NCBI GenBank assembly: GCA_014529385.2
Contig: CM043959.1
Span: 9,760,809 to 9,824,808, forward strand
Length of the DNA stretch: 64,000 nt
Source: Adiantum capillus-veneris
Lineage: Eukaryota; Streptophyta; Polypodiopsida; Polypodiales; Pteridaceae
Direction of reading: 5' to 3'
Shown here: positions 33,179 through 44,088 of the stretch, in pieces
How positions within the stretch are numbered: the first letter of the stretch is position 1
Layout: each line of letters begins with the position of its first letter
Translations under genes and position numbers: made by a program
The notes under the pieces: generated by a model
Seen by the model: only the letters and a program-made list of their open reading frames with translations
Told to the model about the DNA's origin: nothing
The model's database searches: none

Positions 33179-33321
33179 TGTTGAGATGTAGAGAGAAAGA
33201 GAGAGAGACCAGCCAAGAGACACACCATGTACGCTCCCAAAGACTGATTCATATTGAGGACAAGATACAAATATATAGGTGAGACCAAGTTGAGTAGAGT
33301 GAGCCATATATAGCTCCAACA
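33179..33321 (-). repeat. 5' LTR of copia A
   Basis: 143 bp copy of 9489-9631, adjoining the Met-type primer site at 33165-33178. Confidence 0.9.
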
Positions 33322-34662
33322 ATATAGACTTCTGATGATCTGATGCCATATTTATACTTCAATTGACTTGACATCAAACTAGGTGAGCAAAAAGGAACTC
33401 CGTTGAAGTGAAAGCCTTCATATTACATACATGGAATGAGATAAGTGGAAATATATTCAAATTAAAAATTAGATTCAGATACAAGGGTTTTGGAAATATT
33501 GATATGAAAGTATGACTATTACAAGGCTCAACACTTAGTGCTCCTAATGTTAAAGCTATAGCATCACAAGTGAATAATCTTGTTATCCCAATATTTATTT
33601 TGGTTCTAGGTATTTTATATTACTTATTTGTCAAAGTCTAGGTAAGAAAATCTGCTAAGGTGAGTATTTAAGCACCACCTTGCCCCCATTGTAAATCATC
33701 AATGCACTACCAAGGTTGGTTGATTCAATTGTTTACATGTTCTTTTTTATTTGTTGAGAGCTAAAAATAATTATAAAGCTAGTTGGCCCCACCTTGACCA
33801 ATCTCTATCTAGCATGAAAGTTACAAGGAAAAAAACAGAGTGCATTTTGCATGAATCTTTTGCTTCTACTATAAATCATGGGAGATATATATGCAAAAGA
33901 TTCAAAATACTCTCATTGAGTACAAAAGATTAGCTAAAGAAATTAGAGCAAAAACAAGGATGATGATATCTGAGAAGATCTCTCATACTGAAAAATCTCT
34001 CCAATGCTGACCACCCCCCTGCTAGGCTCATTGAACTTAAAAATTCTCTTAGACAAGAAGAGCTCTTGAAAGCCAACAATGCCCTTTCTTTCATTAGAGA
34101 ATGTCAGGCTAGTAAAATTGAGAGACCCTCCAAAAAAAGTTTCGGATGTATAAAAAGAAAAAGGCAAAGGACTTTATCCCCCCCCCTTAGAAAGTTAAAG
34201 TTGGTATTGTTACTACATCCTTAAATGATAACCTTACCATAGCCCTCGGGGGGTGCACTATGTAATCATGTTAATGTATAACGTGAGTTCGATAGGAGGG
34301 GTTTCGAAATGCAAAAAAATTAGAAAATTTCCAATGATACATTAAAATAAGGTATTTTTATATTCAATTTGAGAAAAAAATCCTAAAATAAGGGGTCATT
34401 TTATTCATTCAGACATGTTAAAAGAGGGGGATTTTTAATACGACACTAACACAAGTTATATACGGGATACTAAATGGTGAACCCCCCAAGCCATAGACAA
34501 ATATTTATTTACCAATTATATATTCTCTTGTGCTCCCAAAAGGGATAGATAGATTCAAAAAGCAAGGGCGCTTGTTGCTAGACGATAGGAAAAATGCACA
34601 TTCTGTAGCATTAGGAGAAAGTTGGACTCACTTTTGGGCCCAGTAAGAAGTGCCACGTCGGC
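33322..34662. other. Unclassified flank of copia A; possible LINE-like scrap
   Basis: Mostly AT-rich. About 33750-34160 (+) can be read in pieces as a charged helical protein (KASWPHLDQSLSSMKVTRKK, YKRLAKEIRAKTRMMISEKI, RQEELLKANNALSFIRE). This is reminiscent of the endonuclease-RT linker of plant LINEs, but no RT or endonuclease motif is visible. I give it low weight. Confidence 0.3.
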
Positions 34663-35092
34663 TTAGAGAGAGAAAATGAAAATGTTAAATTGTGCATTTA
34701 TGTGATACTTTTTTGCGCAACAAAAAGCCAAAATGACATTCTTTGGTAGGTAGCCGCCGTCCTTATCATTCTTATCCTTCATTCTCTTGTCAAGAATCCA
34801 ACTAACCGTATGACTAATGATTTGAAATTCCAACTTACAATCGTTCCCTCCAGAAACATAAGCCACACGAACTCTATCAACTCTAAACTTGAGAATATGG
34901 CCTTCCCTCCCAAAACCTGAGATATTTCATGAGTTTCAAGTCTCCGTCTTCTTCTCTATCAACTCTAGGAATGGAGAACGCTTCTTTTCCTGATGAAAAC
35001 ACTAATTTGAACTTGCAATCCTCAGCCCCTTCATCTTTAACACTTAAAGAACACACATCGTCTTCATGTTGATGTATTGCAAGAGTACGCAC
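34663..35092 (-). pseudogene. Unknown minus-strand coding-like fragment
   Basis: Two adjoining minus-strand frames. 35092-34883 reads HEDDVCSLSVKDEGAEDCKF, then a VDREEDGDLKLMKYL block. 34866-34663 reads VSGGNDCKLEFQIISHTVSW followed by LDKRMKDKND. Amino-acid usage looks protein-like (charged, Cys-containing), and the join would need one frame change. I do not recognise a family. Confidence 0.3.
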
Positions 35093-37317
35093 CGTTGCAG
35101 AAACCTAGGAGGGAGTCTTTCTTATCTTAACGGGAGAAAGAACTTAGAAGGACAAACAGGGAACATCATTTGGATTTGTGGACCGATGGGTCTATTTATC
35201 CAAAGGATCCTACGACAAATTTGCTACCTCCCTTTGATAATATCACTAACCTCTTACATTTCACAGGCGATGGCAAGGATGGGCTATTGGGATACACCGA
35301 ACATTTGGAAATGAGAGGATTGAATGCGGAAAGACAAAGAAACTTCCTGGCGATGGAGAACATGCAGTTGAAGAAACTTAATGAAGCATGCTCTCAAAAG
35401 ATTTCATCAAACAGAGAGACAATCCAAGGCCTTGAGAAGAAGATCACAAGGCCTCGCATGGTGCTTTTTTGGCAGCTCTTTACTGCATCCAAACTCGAAC
35501 CTTGCAGGCTTCAATGTCGGAGTGCATTACAGCCGTCTAGTTCCAAAAGAAGTAGTTGAAGAGATGATAACTCAAAAAAAAATTCGTAAGTTGAAAGGGA
35601 GGCTACTTACCTCCTTCATGAACGAGAATCAGCTGGAGCCAATGGAAGTGCAAGCAATACTTCATGAGAGTGGCATCTTGCAGATGGGATACAGGGCACT
35701 CTTCAAAGCATTAGCTAAAAGGTCTCAAAATAAACTACAGAGAAGATCATTGTTTCCAAAGCCATCACATGTAAAGGCTGCTTGCCGACACGTAAACGAT
35801 GAGGTGTTTGAGAAACTTGGGTCACCATTCCATATTGAAGTAACGTTCTTAGGCAAGGACGGCAAAGAGGTACAGTTTAACGAGCACAAAAACCTCTTCG
35901 TTGATCTTGAAGCATTGCAAAGGTATGTAGTTCACTTCTTTGACATCAGTCGAGAGGAGTGCAGTGGGGTTCTCAAGTTTGTTTTGAAGCTCGACGAGTG
36001 CGAGGTCCTGAAGAACAAGAAGCTGGAGAGAGTCACCGTTACCCTCATGAACAGAGCTCTGGATCCATCAATAACGAAAGAGGATCCACGATACTTCACC
36101 GTGCAATCCAAAAACAACATTCTTACTCTAGGATCATTTCAGGTATACTTCGTTCACTCTATGATAACAAAAATATTGATTATTTGGTTGTTGATTTTGT
36201 GTTTTCATTTTTCACTGCAGGTTGATAAGGAAAATTTTGAAATCCTCGATTGGGCTTTTAGTCAAACCCAAATTCCTTCTATCATCAGTGAACAAAGAAA
36301 CGGAGCCGTTCTTTCAGTGGAAGGATTTGGTGACTACACAGCGGAATGGCACATGGCAGGTGACTTAAAGACCCTTAAGTGTATGTACAACATAACACAT
36401 GGAGCAGCTGTGGCAAATCCATGCTTATATTGCATGGTTGATGCACAATCTCTTGAGAGTGTGCAATGGAATAGATCTCCCAACATAAGTCTTCAAGATA
36501 AGACTTTTAAACCAGTGCTTGATATTCCTCTGAGTAGAGTTCACGTATGTACACTTCATGCACTTTGTCGAATAATTGAAAAGGTGGTTCATTTGTACAT
36601 ATGTTTTGCATGGACATTAAAGCCAGAGAGTGAGTCAAAAAGAGTGATCAAATCATTAGAGGAAGTGCTCTCACACATTGGTTTGCATGGAGGCAATGTC
36701 AAAATTGAAGAGGACCCTAAGATGTCTCAAAGTCGGTACAAGGTGTCGAGGAAAGCATCGATAGGTGGAGTGAAGGCAAGAAGGTTTCTTGGGTTTAGCC
36801 TCAAAGATTCAGATAGAGAAGAAAGGAAAAACCTATTCAACAAATGGAAATAGTTTCATAAAGTGGTTAAGACAATGCTGGTGGTGGGGCAATCCAGAAT
36901 CACAAGGCGAACGTATGGAAATCACTAGATAAAATTTTCCACTACATTGAGCAGTATTCTTGGGACCAAAGTAAGCTCACATCATTACCTTACAGGGTGG
37001 GGTGGGCAACATATCACACATTATATGGCGGGTTGGCATTCTACGTATACAAAAGAAAATTTTAAATTGTACTCTACTCACCATTTTGTTTTATTTCAAT
37101 GCAGCACATACTGTTCAACCATGGTCCATATTTTGCCAAGACATACGGCTCACTATCAATATGGTCCACACAAGGCATGGAAAAAACCCACTACATGGCA
37201 AGAACAGGTTATTTTAAGCACACTAGACATGGGGGAGGAAAAGATAAGGCCAATAGCCTATTAGAGTTACACCAATGGACTTATAGACGACTAATTCATA
37301 GAGCAAGGAAGAACTAA
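35072..37317 (+). pseudogene. Transposase-like gene with introns, family not recognised
   Basis: Coding-like sequence over 2.2 kb. The N-terminal part (35072-35440) reads QEYAPLQKPRRESF, LDLWTDGSIYP and a coiled-coil; a frame change near 35445 leads into 35460-36853. In that body are HIEVTFLGKDGKEV, ILDWAFSQTQIPSI, AEWHMAGDLKTLKCMYNI, NPCLYCMVDA and VCTLHALCRIIEKV. This D-x-K ... C-x-x-C ... L-H-x-x-x-R order reminds me of uncharacterised DDE-type transposases. A 78-base GT-AG intron (36143-36220) lies in frame. After a TAG at 36851 come exon-like pieces to 36970 and 37105-37317 (SIWSTQGMEKTHYMARTGYF, ending at TAA). One TAG and at least one frame change make it probably inactive. Confidence 0.5.
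36143..36220 (+). other. In-frame GT-AG intron of the transposase-like gene
   Basis: Flanks are TTTCAG|GTATACTT and TTTTCACTGCAG|GTTGATAAGG. The 78 bases keep the frame if retained and would encode a very hydrophobic insert (TKILIIWLLILCFHFSL), unlike its surroundings. Both splice sites and the pyrimidine-rich 3' end look functional. Confidence 0.7.
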
Positions 37318-37530
37318 CTTCTTAAGAGTTGAGAAATTACACGGTCTTTACAACACATCCGCAAAGAGAAGAAATAGATGTCTTGGGGAGCTTCAAATGC
37401 GGCAGAGAGCCATGCAAGGTGGCGACGGTCACGAGTTAGGAGCGGGAGAAGATGGACCTAAGCCCGTCATTTTTATCCTCTTCGATGCACCTTCTTCTTC
37501 CTCACTTTGTACCTCTTCGATGTGCAAGCT

Positions 37531-38788
37531 CTATAGATGAGCTCGCTTCTCTGTTGATGGCAGCATCCCCACGGAAATCAGGCATCTTCTTTCCCTTAGA
37601 AACAACTGCTTGTTGTATGGATCTAAGCTTTTCGGGTCTTCAACCCCTGCAGCCAGAGACTGAGTTGTGTAGGACATGAAATAAGGGGCTCTGAGTGCTT
37701 GGCACCCATACCCAATGCCAAATACACGTAGAGCAAACTGTTTCTCAATAAAAATTAGTCTTTCTGCATTTAGTGGGAGGGGGTGCCCACCACACAATCT
37801 TGTAATAAGTTTCATTGCAAACAGTGGGAACTTTGCATTGTCATCGGAGTATTCCTTGTGGTATATTATGATCTACATAAAAATTGTATTGAATTTATGG
37901 GCCGTAAGTGAGATGAGTACCATTGCGAGGTACTTAAATTGTTTCTACAAACCTTTTTGTGGTTGAAACGCCCGATGTAGTGAGACAACGCCGTATCCTT
38001 GCCTTGGACTCGAGTGACAAGCCCTTGCCGTGCACCTCCCGCTCTTCTAAGGAAACTATCGTCATACACTAGCACTTGTCAAGAAAAAAAATCATCATGA
38101 TATTTTATCAGCGGGCCATCTCCAATACCATCCAAATGCACGACAAAAGTTATCATCTGGTTCTCGTCCATTTCCAGCATCGACCTCCCCCACAAGTGAA
38201 TAGACTGACTATTCATTACCTGATCTCTGGGGGCCATGGACCTACCGATGTTTTCCAAGCCGAGTTGTTTTGTTGTCGATTGAAACTACTCATCTGTTGG
38301 CAAATTGGCCTCTCCAGACTTCGCTTTCATTGAATGTATCTTTGATCAGTTTCCACCCTGAAGTAAACTGTGAGTCACGGACTGCTGTGTCAGCAATAAG
38401 ATCCTGGTCCACTCGATCATCATCCACAAGCCCCATGTCTGCCTCACAAAAATTTGCAATTGCAGCTAGGCAGTAGTCCTCCCGTATATTGAGCTCATTC
38501 ATGATATCTGTGAGCAGAACATAGTGGGTGTCGCTTGCCATAGCTAGGAGCACAATTCAGAGGCAAAGTCACTTCCTTACTTGGACTTTCTTGCTTGCAC
38601 CCTATTGCTGCATCCGTATGAGAAATAAGAGTTAAGCCCACATCAAATGTTTCCTTTAGTACCTCTACTCGCTCCTCTTCTGGGTCTAACTGCACCTCCA
38701 CATGCTCTACCTCTTTTTCCGGCGCCAATGGACAACTACCGCAAGTTGTTGATGACTGGGAAGTCTCTGACTCACCATCCGTCTGCAA
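37531..38788 (-). pseudogene. Unknown minus-strand gene-like region
   Basis: Four coding-like pieces read leftwards. 38788-38495 is an acidic start (MQTDGESETSQSSTTCGSC, EKEVEHVEVQLDPEEERVEV). 38553-38290 overlaps it in another frame (HYVLLTDIMNELNIREDYCL, CEADMGLVDDDRVDQDLI). The others are 38075-37866 and 37815-37531 (MKLITRLCGGHPLPLNAERL, FGIGYGCQALRAPYF). Residue composition is protein-like and codon use does not look random, but I recognise no domain. It may be a convergent neighbour or second gene of the element carrying the 35-37 kb transposase-like gene. Confidence 0.35.
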
Positions 38789-39235
38789 GTATAAGTAACT
38801 GACAAACCGGTGGTAGAATTACACTAAGCGACACTTTTTGAAGTGCTTCATACACCTGTCTTGTACAAGCAGTGCATTGGAGGACACTTTTCTAGACAAA
38901 GATTCAATCTCCTTGAAGCACTCTTGTCAGGGTCAAGGTGGTCGCTGGTCGGCTGGGTGCACATATCTCATGCCATCAACTGTCATGTAATTGTCATAAG
39001 TGACTGCCTCATACTGTTGCAAATGGGCTTGTAGGTACTCAAATGAGCAATCTATAATCCTCTGTGTAGAAAACTCTGCATTAAACATTCCTGATAGTTC
39101 TGGTGCATGGTGATGAGTACGGGCGTTGTATAAGAACCTGAATAGTTTTTCTTCACATGTATCTCACTCACGTCTGTCTCCTGGACTATGATCCCCATGA
39201 CTAAAAGAAAAAGCAAGCCAAAACTATTTGATGTC
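38789..39235. other. No feature seen
   Basis: Unique-looking sequence between the minus-strand unknown and the first hairpin array. No supported gene. Confidence 0.4.
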
Positions 39236-39690
39236 ATAACCAAGCGAATATTGAGCCTCGAGTACCCCTTAAGGTCTCTATTCGCTTGGTTTTGTCCCAT
39301 GCGCTAATGTCATAAGAGGTGACGTGAGTTGAGTCAGAACAAAGCGAGTAGGGGCCCCAAGAATCTCCGAAGGGACCTATTCACTTGGTTCTGTCCCGTG
39401 CGCTAATGTCATAAAAGGTTACGTCACTTGAGTCAGAACCAAGCGAATAGGGCCCCAAGAATCTCCGAAGGCCCCTATTCGCTTGGTTTTGTCCCGTGCG
39501 CTAATGTCATAAAAGGTGACGTCTCTTGAGTAAGAACCAAGCGAATAGGGGCCCAAGAATCTCCAAAGGCCCCTATTTGCTTGGTTTTGTCCCGTGCGCT
39601 AATTTCATAAAAGGTGATGTCACTTGAGTCAGAACCAAGAGAATAGGGACCCAAGAATCTCCAAAGGGCCCTATTCGCTTGGTTCTGTCC
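39236..39690. repeat. Tandem array I: ~98-bp hairpin units
   Basis: Four units plus a partial one. Each unit begins CCTATTCGCTTGGTTCTG, runs TCCCGTGCGCTAATGTCATA, and ends CAGAACCAAGCGAATAGG, so its two ends are inverted copies (up to 18 bp of stem). A spacer GGCCCCAAGAATCTCCGAAG separates units. Copies differ by a few bases, including paired changes that weaken one arm only. The unit core motif AAGCGAATA is shared with array II. Confidence 0.85.
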
Positions 39691-40047
39691 TGTGACCCAA
39701 GCATTCAAAACAGGTGGATAAGAACAGAGAATTTAATGTTATCAATGATAGATTTATAGGCCTACTCACTCACTATGCCCAAACTTAGGCACGGTCACAT
39801 AAGGAGTAATTATTCCAACCATGCGGTTTCAGACTTTTAATTTTACCCTAACGCAGTGGCTTCGGTGCACACACAGTTAACAACACATAGGAAGGGGAGA
39901 GAGGCAGGGAGAAAGAACCTATCTCTACAATATCCAATGGTGCCAAGTTGGATGGTGATGTCGCAGGCCGCCGACAGCAAGAACCAGAAGGTGGCGATGG
40001 CGATGGCGATGGCGATGCGGCAACAAAGGACTCGACCCAGTGGAGGT

Positions 40048-40430
40048 CGTTCAACGTAGGATCACGAGAGGTGGCCAAGGGGAAGAGTGAAAAAAATGCA
40101 AAGGCAATGGCGATCTGTTTGTTCTACTTGGACATGAAGATGGCGACTACAAGGGCGATCGGCTTCTGACTCTCACCGCAGGATCACAAGAGGTGGCCAA
40201 GGGGAAGAGCGTAGAAAATGAAAAGGCAATAGCGATCTATTTGTTATACTTGGAGATGGAGATGGCGCCTGCAAGGGCGATCGGCGTCTGACTCTAAACG
40301 CAAGATCACGAGAGCTGGCCAAGGGAAAGAGTGCAAAAAAGGCAAAGGCAGCAGTGATCTGTTTGTTCCACTTGGAGATGGAGATGGCAACTGGAAGGGT
40401 GATTGGCATCTGTCTGACCCTAAACGGTCA
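40048..40430. repeat. Tandem array: three ~122-bp units
   Basis: Units start near 40048, 40180 and 40302 with AGGATCACGAGAGGTGGCCA. They continue through GGCAATGGCGATCTGTTTGT and AAGGGCGATCGGC and end TCTGACTCT. Reading frames through it are repeats of one another and not convincing genes. Confidence 0.75.
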
Positions 40431-40431
40431 C

Positions 40432-40553
40432 TCAAAAAGGCACGTGGGGCTCTTCTCACAAGGACAACCAGTAATGAATGGTCTCAGATTTCCATGCAGT
40501 ACGATTTACCAACCACTATCTCACGCATAACTGAAGGTGTCGCCCTCCCCGAG
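40432..40553 (+). other. Candidate exon with GT donor
   Basis: An open frame reads LKKARGALLTRTTSNEW, then SQISMQYDLPTTISRITEG and VALPE, ending exactly at GAG|GTAAGC (donor at 40554). It precedes array II and the histone-like segment on the same strand and might be a 5' exon of the same gene. It is a single short exon without homology evidence. Confidence 0.3.
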
Positions 40554-40890
40554 GTAAGCATTCTAAGTTTAGAGGCAGTACCCCCGCCAAACATTTTAAC
40601 CATTCTGCCTCTTTTCGCGTGCTCTACTGCGCATCATTCTAATTAACTCTACCCCCATCGATGCTATGTGGTAACCAAACCGTCCCAACTCGATCCATCA
40701 CCTCTTACTCTTGTGCATCCTTCTCTTACTCCTGTTCTGCAGTGCTTTAGTGATGCAGAACTCTACACATAGTGAAGAGGTATGCTACTTACTACCCTTC
40801 TGTGCACTTGTAAACCCTGTTTGCTGCACCTGTTTTCTTGGTATTGACCATCGTCCTTACCATAGGATGTTTTCTTTTACACTTTTCCTT

Positions 40891-40955
40891 GGTCATTACC
40901 AAGCGAATAAGGGAAGGCCACTTAGTTCGATGCCCGTGTTCGCTTGGTACTGACC
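40891..40955. repeat. Solitary hairpin copy of the array II unit
   Basis: GGTCATTACCAAGCGAATAA ... TTCGCTTGGTACTGACC forms an imperfect inverted repeat around a ~30-base loop. It is a diverged single copy of the unit repeated at 41981-42432. Confidence 0.7.
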
Positions 40956-40989
40956 TCGGAAAAGTTAAGTGATGTCTACTAGTATAGAG

Positions 40990-41980
40990 GTCAATGCTAA
41001 GCAAACAAGGGGAAGGTAAACCCTGTTTGTTGCGGGTTTAGGTTTTTTTTACCAAATACGCATTTTGAATTTATAAGGGAGAAACAAAATTACAAATTAA
41101 CACCGGGTCTTGAAATAGAAAACACTAGGGACAGGCGCAAAGGCCAAGTTCCAGACTTTACAAAGAGTGGCTTACTAGTTTTCGGGGGTTTAGGGTTCTC
41201 AATAACCATGTAGTCCTTTTCCTTCATAGCGAGAATATCTCTTCCTGAAGCCTGTTGCAAAGTTAATGGCTTCCTCATATTTACTGGCTAGCTCAAGCAC
41301 TTCATCCTTCATCTCCTGTAGACAATAAAAGATAGCCTCTACCAGTCATTCTTGGCGAGCAATCGTTGTAGGTCTTCAAACCTTCTTGCTTCCAGAGAGT
41401 CTTTAAGGATTGAGATCCTGTGCCTGATGATCACATTTGTTCCAGCCTTAGGCTAGCATCCTGCACAAAGCATTTAGCAAATAAGCTCTTCAAACTAGGA
41501 GCAGAAAGCAAAAAATTACCAGTGGCTTACCTCGAGAATTGACTCCCGTGTTGATAGCAGCCACTCTCGGGCTGTGTCGATCGAGAACATTAAGGGTAAC
41601 ATCGGGGGAGGGCCAAGGGGGGACCTCCTGAGGAGGGCCCAGATGCGGTGTTGCTGGCGCTGCAGGAGTATACCTTGGAAAGGCATCACCACTATCCTAA
41701 GATTCTTGTAGTTGTTCTATGAAACCCTGAGCTTGGTTTTCAAAAAACTGCTGCTTAAATAGACTAGATGGACATGCCTAAAAAGCAGAGCCTGGGTTCT
41801 GGCTTATGAGTGGTCTGTGAGGGGTGGTACCACCATGCAGTTTCATGAAAGGTAGACATGGGAGAAAGAAGCAATGGTACCACCCCCCCTAGATTAGGGG
41901 AGGTGATGGAAGGAAACGACATGACAGTTAGGACCGCATGGACTTAAACTTCTGCTTCACATAGGTATTTTGTTGCAACG
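40990..41980. other. No gene supported
   Basis: Between the solitary hairpin and array II I see no clear ORF or repeat. A minus-strand 62-codon frame (41090-41278) has no recognisable content. Confidence 0.4.
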
Positions 41981-42432
41981 GATGCAAACCTGTTCGCTTG
42001 GTACTGACCTCAGAAAATATAAGTGATGTCTGCTATTACTATTTTCTGAGGTCACTACCGAGCGAATAAGGGAAGGCAAACGCTTTTCGATGCACCTCTT
42101 CGCTTGGTACTGACCTCAGAAAATATAAGTGATGTCTGCTATTACTATTTCCTGAGGTCATTACCGAGCGAATAAGGGAAGGCAAACTCTTTCCGATGCA
42201 CCTGTTCTCTTGGTACTGACCTCAGAAAATATAAGTGATGTCTGCTATTACTATTTTCGAGGTCATTACCGAGCGAATAAGGGAATGCAAACTCTTTCCG
42301 ATGCACCTTTTCGCTCGGTATTGACCTCAGAAAATATAAGTGATGTCTGCTATTACTATTTTTTGAGGTCTCTACCGAGCGAATAAGGAAAGGAAAACTC
42401 TTTCTGATGCACCTGTTCACTTGGTATTGACC
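41981..42432. repeat. Tandem array II: ~106-bp double-hairpin units
   Basis: About four units, each with two inverted-repeat modules. The first is GGTCATTACCGAGCGAATAA ... TTCGCTTGGTACTGACC. The second is CCTCAGAAAATATAAGTGAT ... TATTTTCTGAGG. The first module shares AAGCGAATA / TTCGCTTGGT with array I. A related single copy lies in the intron near 52240-52315. Confidence 0.85.
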
Positions 42433-42500
42433 ATTTCTGAAATCTGAAGTCCCTTGTGCTGATAAATGAATTGTCTTTTGGTGTTATGCTATTTGTAGAG

Positions 42501-42922
42501 ATGCCTCGTGTAAAGGCCACGGCTAGGAGGGCAAAAGGTGAATCTTTGAATTCTCAAGCAAGAAGACACCAATGTGAGGCACACAGTGGTGTACTGCAAG
42601 AGCTGTGCAGGATAGAACGACATGTTCAACCTGCTATTCCACATCTGCACTACTCTACCTTCAAGAAATTGGAGAAGACTACCTCGTTGAATTCTTCAGT
42701 GATGGATATATCCTGGGTGCCCATGCACATCGTGTTACTATCATGCCACAAGATTTTGATACTCTTCGGAGGTTGTGTTTCCGCTATGATGGGCTTCTTT
42801 AGCTAGTGCCTATCCGGGATAGTAGAACCATGGATATTCTCAACATCCCCCCTCTCCATCCTTGTGCACGACAGACAGAGTCATCGAGGGCTGAAACAAA
42901 CAGCCGAAGGACCCGATCACGG
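42501..42922 (+). pseudogene. Histone H3-fold segment, CENH3-like
   Basis: The ATG at 42501 follows an acceptor-like TTTGTAG. The N-terminal piece reads MPRVKATARRAKGES, like the start of an H3 tail, then GVLQELCRIERHVQPAIP, which aligns with the H3 alphaN region (VALREIRRYQ...LIP). After a frame change the second piece (42626-42802) reads YLQEIGEDYLVEFFSDG and HAHRVTIMPQDFDTLRRL, matching H3 helices 2 and 3 (LQEA-EAYLV-LFED, HAKRVTIMPKD). EDYLV, FSD and DF-x-x-x-RRL are closer to plant centromeric H3. About 20 residues between the pieces are missing and a TAG ends the fold at 42800. The frame then continues as a hydrophilic tail until G2 cuts in at 42923. Confidence 0.65.
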
Positions 42923-44062
42923 TGTCAGGAGTTTTTTGGAGCAAGGGATTGCGCATATGTACATACCCATGCATGGTGCATCAAATAAAGTATTGCCCAT
43001 TTTCCAGAGCCAGGTGGTTACGTGGGGCCCACATGTGTACAGGTAGGACACCATGTACATAGTGCATCGATTTTCATCGTTACTAGTACCATTGTGTTTT
43101 TCTACAATAAGGAGGAGTTGGTAGCGCGTAAAACTTCTCGAGGAATCTATCCACGGGCCGACGACGTGAGGTCAGCAGGTGCGTCAGATGGCATCTAGTG
43201 GCGTTAGGAGGGCGAACGAGGTCAATATTTGCACGCGGATGAGGACGGACACAACGTGGGTAATTGCTTGTGAGAATTATGCAGAAAGGTCATCATGAGG
43301 ACCTTTTTTTGGGGCCACTTCACGTGGTGGCGAGGTGCATTATTGGAAAAAAGCTGAGTGCCAGGTGTGCGAATGATGCAAAAAGGTGACAACTATGCAC
43401 TGCGAGGTCAATTTTTGGCCTGTTCGGGGTCCGTTTGAGGTCATCTAAAAGGCCAAGGGTGCCCAACTAAAAAATCTAAGTGTGGGAACTGAAAAAACAG
43501 AGAGAAGACCAGAAAAAACGTGAAGAGGAGAGGAGGAACAGCCGCAGGTGTGTTTTTGCTCATTTTGGAGCCTGTTTTGGCCGTAAACTGCTCATCCGAG
43601 GTCGGATTTGAGCACTTTGACATTGTAGACTGGGGTTTTGGGCCGTTCCGGACGCGATGGCGCTGTCCATTTTTCCAAATTCCTCACTCTTTTCCTGCTG
43701 TTTTTCTGTGTAAGTTTCTCCTATGAGCGAAGTTTCTGCTCTAGTTTGTGATTGTATCTGGCTTATTTTACCCATATTGTGTGAGCTATTTGCCCCATTG
43801 GTGTTGGCCCAAGCTCAATTGTATCTAAACATCAGAAATTCTCCTCTTTTGAGCTGAGTTTTTTGGGTGTGTGTGTGTGTGTGTGTCTGTGTGGAGTGGG
43901 CAAGTGGATAGTCTCTCTCCTCTCACTCCAGAGGTGTGTTCCCTGTCTCGGCCAGGTGTGTTGTATAAGCCGAGTGGTGCCCCATAGTGTGTGTGTGTAT
44001 CTTCCCAAGAGTGTGTGTTGGGTTGTTATAGAGGCGTTGTGTGTGTTTTCATCCCGCTCACA
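42923..44062 (+). repeat. 5' LTR of G2
   Basis: 1140 bp, TG...CA, matched along its length by 50490-51611. It contains a (GT)n tract near 43869-43892. Short ORFs inside (for example 43520-43726) are duplicated in the other LTR and are not genes. Confidence 0.93.
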
Positions 44063-44068
44063 TTCTTT

Positions 44069-44088
44069 TGGTGCCTCCACTGAGGATC
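44069..44088 (+). other. Primer-binding site of G2 (tRNA-Arg-like)
   Basis: TGGTGCCTCCACTGAGGATC, six bases after the LTR. From memory it matches the complement of a plant tRNA-Arg 3' end at about 17 of 20 positions. The position and TGG start are firm; the tRNA name is not. Confidence 0.55.

Larger units (their letters stand above)
9489..33321 (-). mobile_element. Ty1/copia element A, split by a nested CACTA transposon
   Basis: Two 143-bp direct repeats, 9489-9631 and 33179-33321, both TGTTGAGATG...GCTCCAACA, are the LTRs. The 14 bases next to the right LTR read TGGTATCAGAGCGG on the minus strand, the classic initiator-Met primer site, so the element points left. Without the CACTA insertion (9710-30404) the element is about 3.1 kb. 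That is too short for a full copia: gag and a protease-proximal part remain, then only the last piece of RNase H. Integrase and RT are deleted. Flanking 5-mers ATTTA and ATATA differ at one base, an imperfect target duplication. Confidence 0.88.

Noticed and set aside
39236..42432. Regular repeats considered as a CRISPR array
   Set aside because: Units are near-identical throughout with inverted-repeat arms, no repeat/spacer alternation, and the DNA is plant nuclear.
43520..43775. Small ORFs on both strands, repeated at 51065-51320
   Set aside because: Inside the G2 LTRs; duplication explains the match.
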